The position numbers were made by a program, and so were the translations under genes. 6,146 bases of DNA from QPIN01 sp964399475 (GTDB lineage: Bacteria; Pseudomonadota; Gammaproteobacteria; Methylococcales; Methylomonadaceae). The notes beneath the pieces are model-generated. The model saw only the letters and a list, made by a program, of their open reading frames with translations, was not told the origin of the DNA and did no database searches. The stretch spans positions 1-6,146 of the forward strand of contig CAYNRB010000189.1 of the NCBI GenBank assembly GCA_964399475.1, given 5' to 3'. Positions 5,685 to 6,146 of the stretch are shown here, piece by piece; the first letter of the stretch is position 1; the number at the start of each line of letters is the position of its first letter.

Positions 5685-5708
5685 AACCCCACATTTAATG
5701 CGGGAGTT
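5685..5708 (-). repeat. hairpin in the pmoC-pmoA spacer
   Basis: On the minus strand CCCGCAT pairs with ATGTGGG (one G-U) around a UAA loop. AAC/GTT pairs extend the stem to 10 bp across a single-base bulge. No U-run follows directly, so it is unlikely to be a full terminator. It probably marks a processing or stability point between pmoC and pmoA, or a partial attenuator. Confidence 0.6.
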
Positions 5709-5748
5709 GCCAGGAGACAGTTTTTATTGTACTAACTTATTAAAAAAA

Positions 5749-6146
5749 TTAAGCTAGATCTTTTTTCAGTAACTTGCCTATTGCTAGTACTTCTGTGTTC
5801 ATTACACCTAAAACACCAAGAGCAGCCCATCCAAAGAATACGAAACCGTAATGCAATGGAGCAACAAATAACTCTTCCATAAACCAGAAAGTGTGTCCCC
5901 ACTCATTCAGGCCAACGTTTGGCAGAATCATGAAAGGACCAATTACAGCTACCATATACATAAGGTGTAAACCTTCCTGGTAAGTAGGTAATCTGGTTTT
6001 AGCATATAAGAATGCTGATACACCAGTAATGATGTAAATTGGATATGACAAGTAGAACTCAATCACGTGACTTGGAGTAAAATCCGTATCACGAATAATT
6101 GTTTGATGCCATGTACCATCTTGCTCTGTGAAGTATGAAGCTCCCC
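5749..6146 (-). CDS. pmoC: particulate methane monooxygenase subunit C (PmoC), C-terminal half
   Basis: The 131 full codons visible are the C-terminal half of PmoC, an integral membrane subunit of pMMO of about 260 residues. The frame runs off the right edge; the GTG at 6066 is an internal valine, not a start, because the upstream codons continue the family sequence GASYFTEQDGTWH. Counting from the first complete codon, Asp9, His13 and His26 match the Cu-C ligands Asp156, His160 and His173 of Methylococcus capsulatus. Asn80, His84 and His98 in NEWGHTFWFMEELFVAPLH match the Cu-D ligands Asn227, His231 and His245. Both proposed copper sites are therefore intact. Hydrophobic helices lie at about 28-45, 57-75 and 96-117. 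It is the first gene of pmoCAB; promoter and start lie outside the window. Confidence 0.97.
   Translation of the reverse strand, partial: GASYFTEQDGTWHQTIIRDTDFTPSHVIEFYLSYPIYIITGVSAFLYAKTRLPTYQEGLHLMYMVAVIGPFMILPNVGLNEWGHTFWFMEELFVAPLHYGFVFFGWAALGVLGVMNTEVLAIGKLLKKDLA

Noticed and set aside
5575..5757. Plus-strand frame across the pmoA start and the pmoC-pmoA spacer
   Set aside because: Antisense to the pmoA N-terminus and AT-rich spacer, with low-complexity translation; no evidence of a gene.
6064..6066. GTG as a start codon for a 105-residue protein
   Set aside because: The frame stays open upstream to the window edge and encodes conserved PmoC sequence including copper ligands, so this is an internal Val codon.

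Overview
The window comes from a gammaproteobacterial (type I) aerobic methanotroph, order Methylococcales. The strongest evidence is the right half: a leftward pmoC-pmoA-pmoB operon for particulate methane monooxygenase. Its proteins carry the full set of copper-ligand residues, and PmoA is of the type I methanotroph kind rather than the ammonia-oxidiser kind. The left half holds typical gammaproteobacterial housekeeping genes. Coding DNA is fairly AT-rich (roughly 40-43% GC in the lines counted by hand) and the gaps are much more so, as in marine or symbiotic Methyloprofundus/Methylobacter-like lineages. Genus cannot be fixed from the sequence alone.

Layout. Positions 1-112 are a short upstream gap. 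Positions 113-2772 carry a tightly packed rightward operon: ubiG (ubiquinone O-methyltransferase), a HAD phosphatase best read as mupP or gph, a YciK-type short-chain dehydrogenase, and sufT (MIP18/DUF59 Fe-S assembly factor). Spacings are 5 bp, then overlaps of 10 bp and 8 bp, so translation is probably coupled. Positions 2773-3549 are a 777-bp gap between two convergent operons. It has no credible gene but is not empty. It holds a roughly 250-bp island of higher GC (about 47%, against about 22% on each side) with a long hairpin, then a perfect 18-bp inverted repeat, then a strong rho-independent terminator facing pmoB, then another perfect hairpin next to the pmoB stop. Positions 3550-6146 are pmoB, pmoA and the C-terminal half of pmoC on the minus strand; the pmo promoter and the pmoC start lie beyond the right edge.

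How the genes work together. PmoA, PmoB and PmoC form the membrane enzyme that oxidises methane to methanol. The rightward operon serves quinone synthesis, probably cell-wall recycling, and Fe-S cluster maturation. Ubiquinol has been proposed as a reductant for pMMO, so ubiG beside pmo is suggestive, but the two units converge and are not co-transcribed.

The least explained parts are non-coding: the GC-rich island in the convergent gap, and a series of hairpins along the pmo mRNA (between pmoC and pmoA, between pmoA and pmoB, at the pmoB ribosome binding site, and two after pmoB), three of them with GNRA-type tetraloops. These may tune the stoichiometry and stability of a very abundant transcript. 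No mobile element, CRISPR array, tRNA or rRNA was found.
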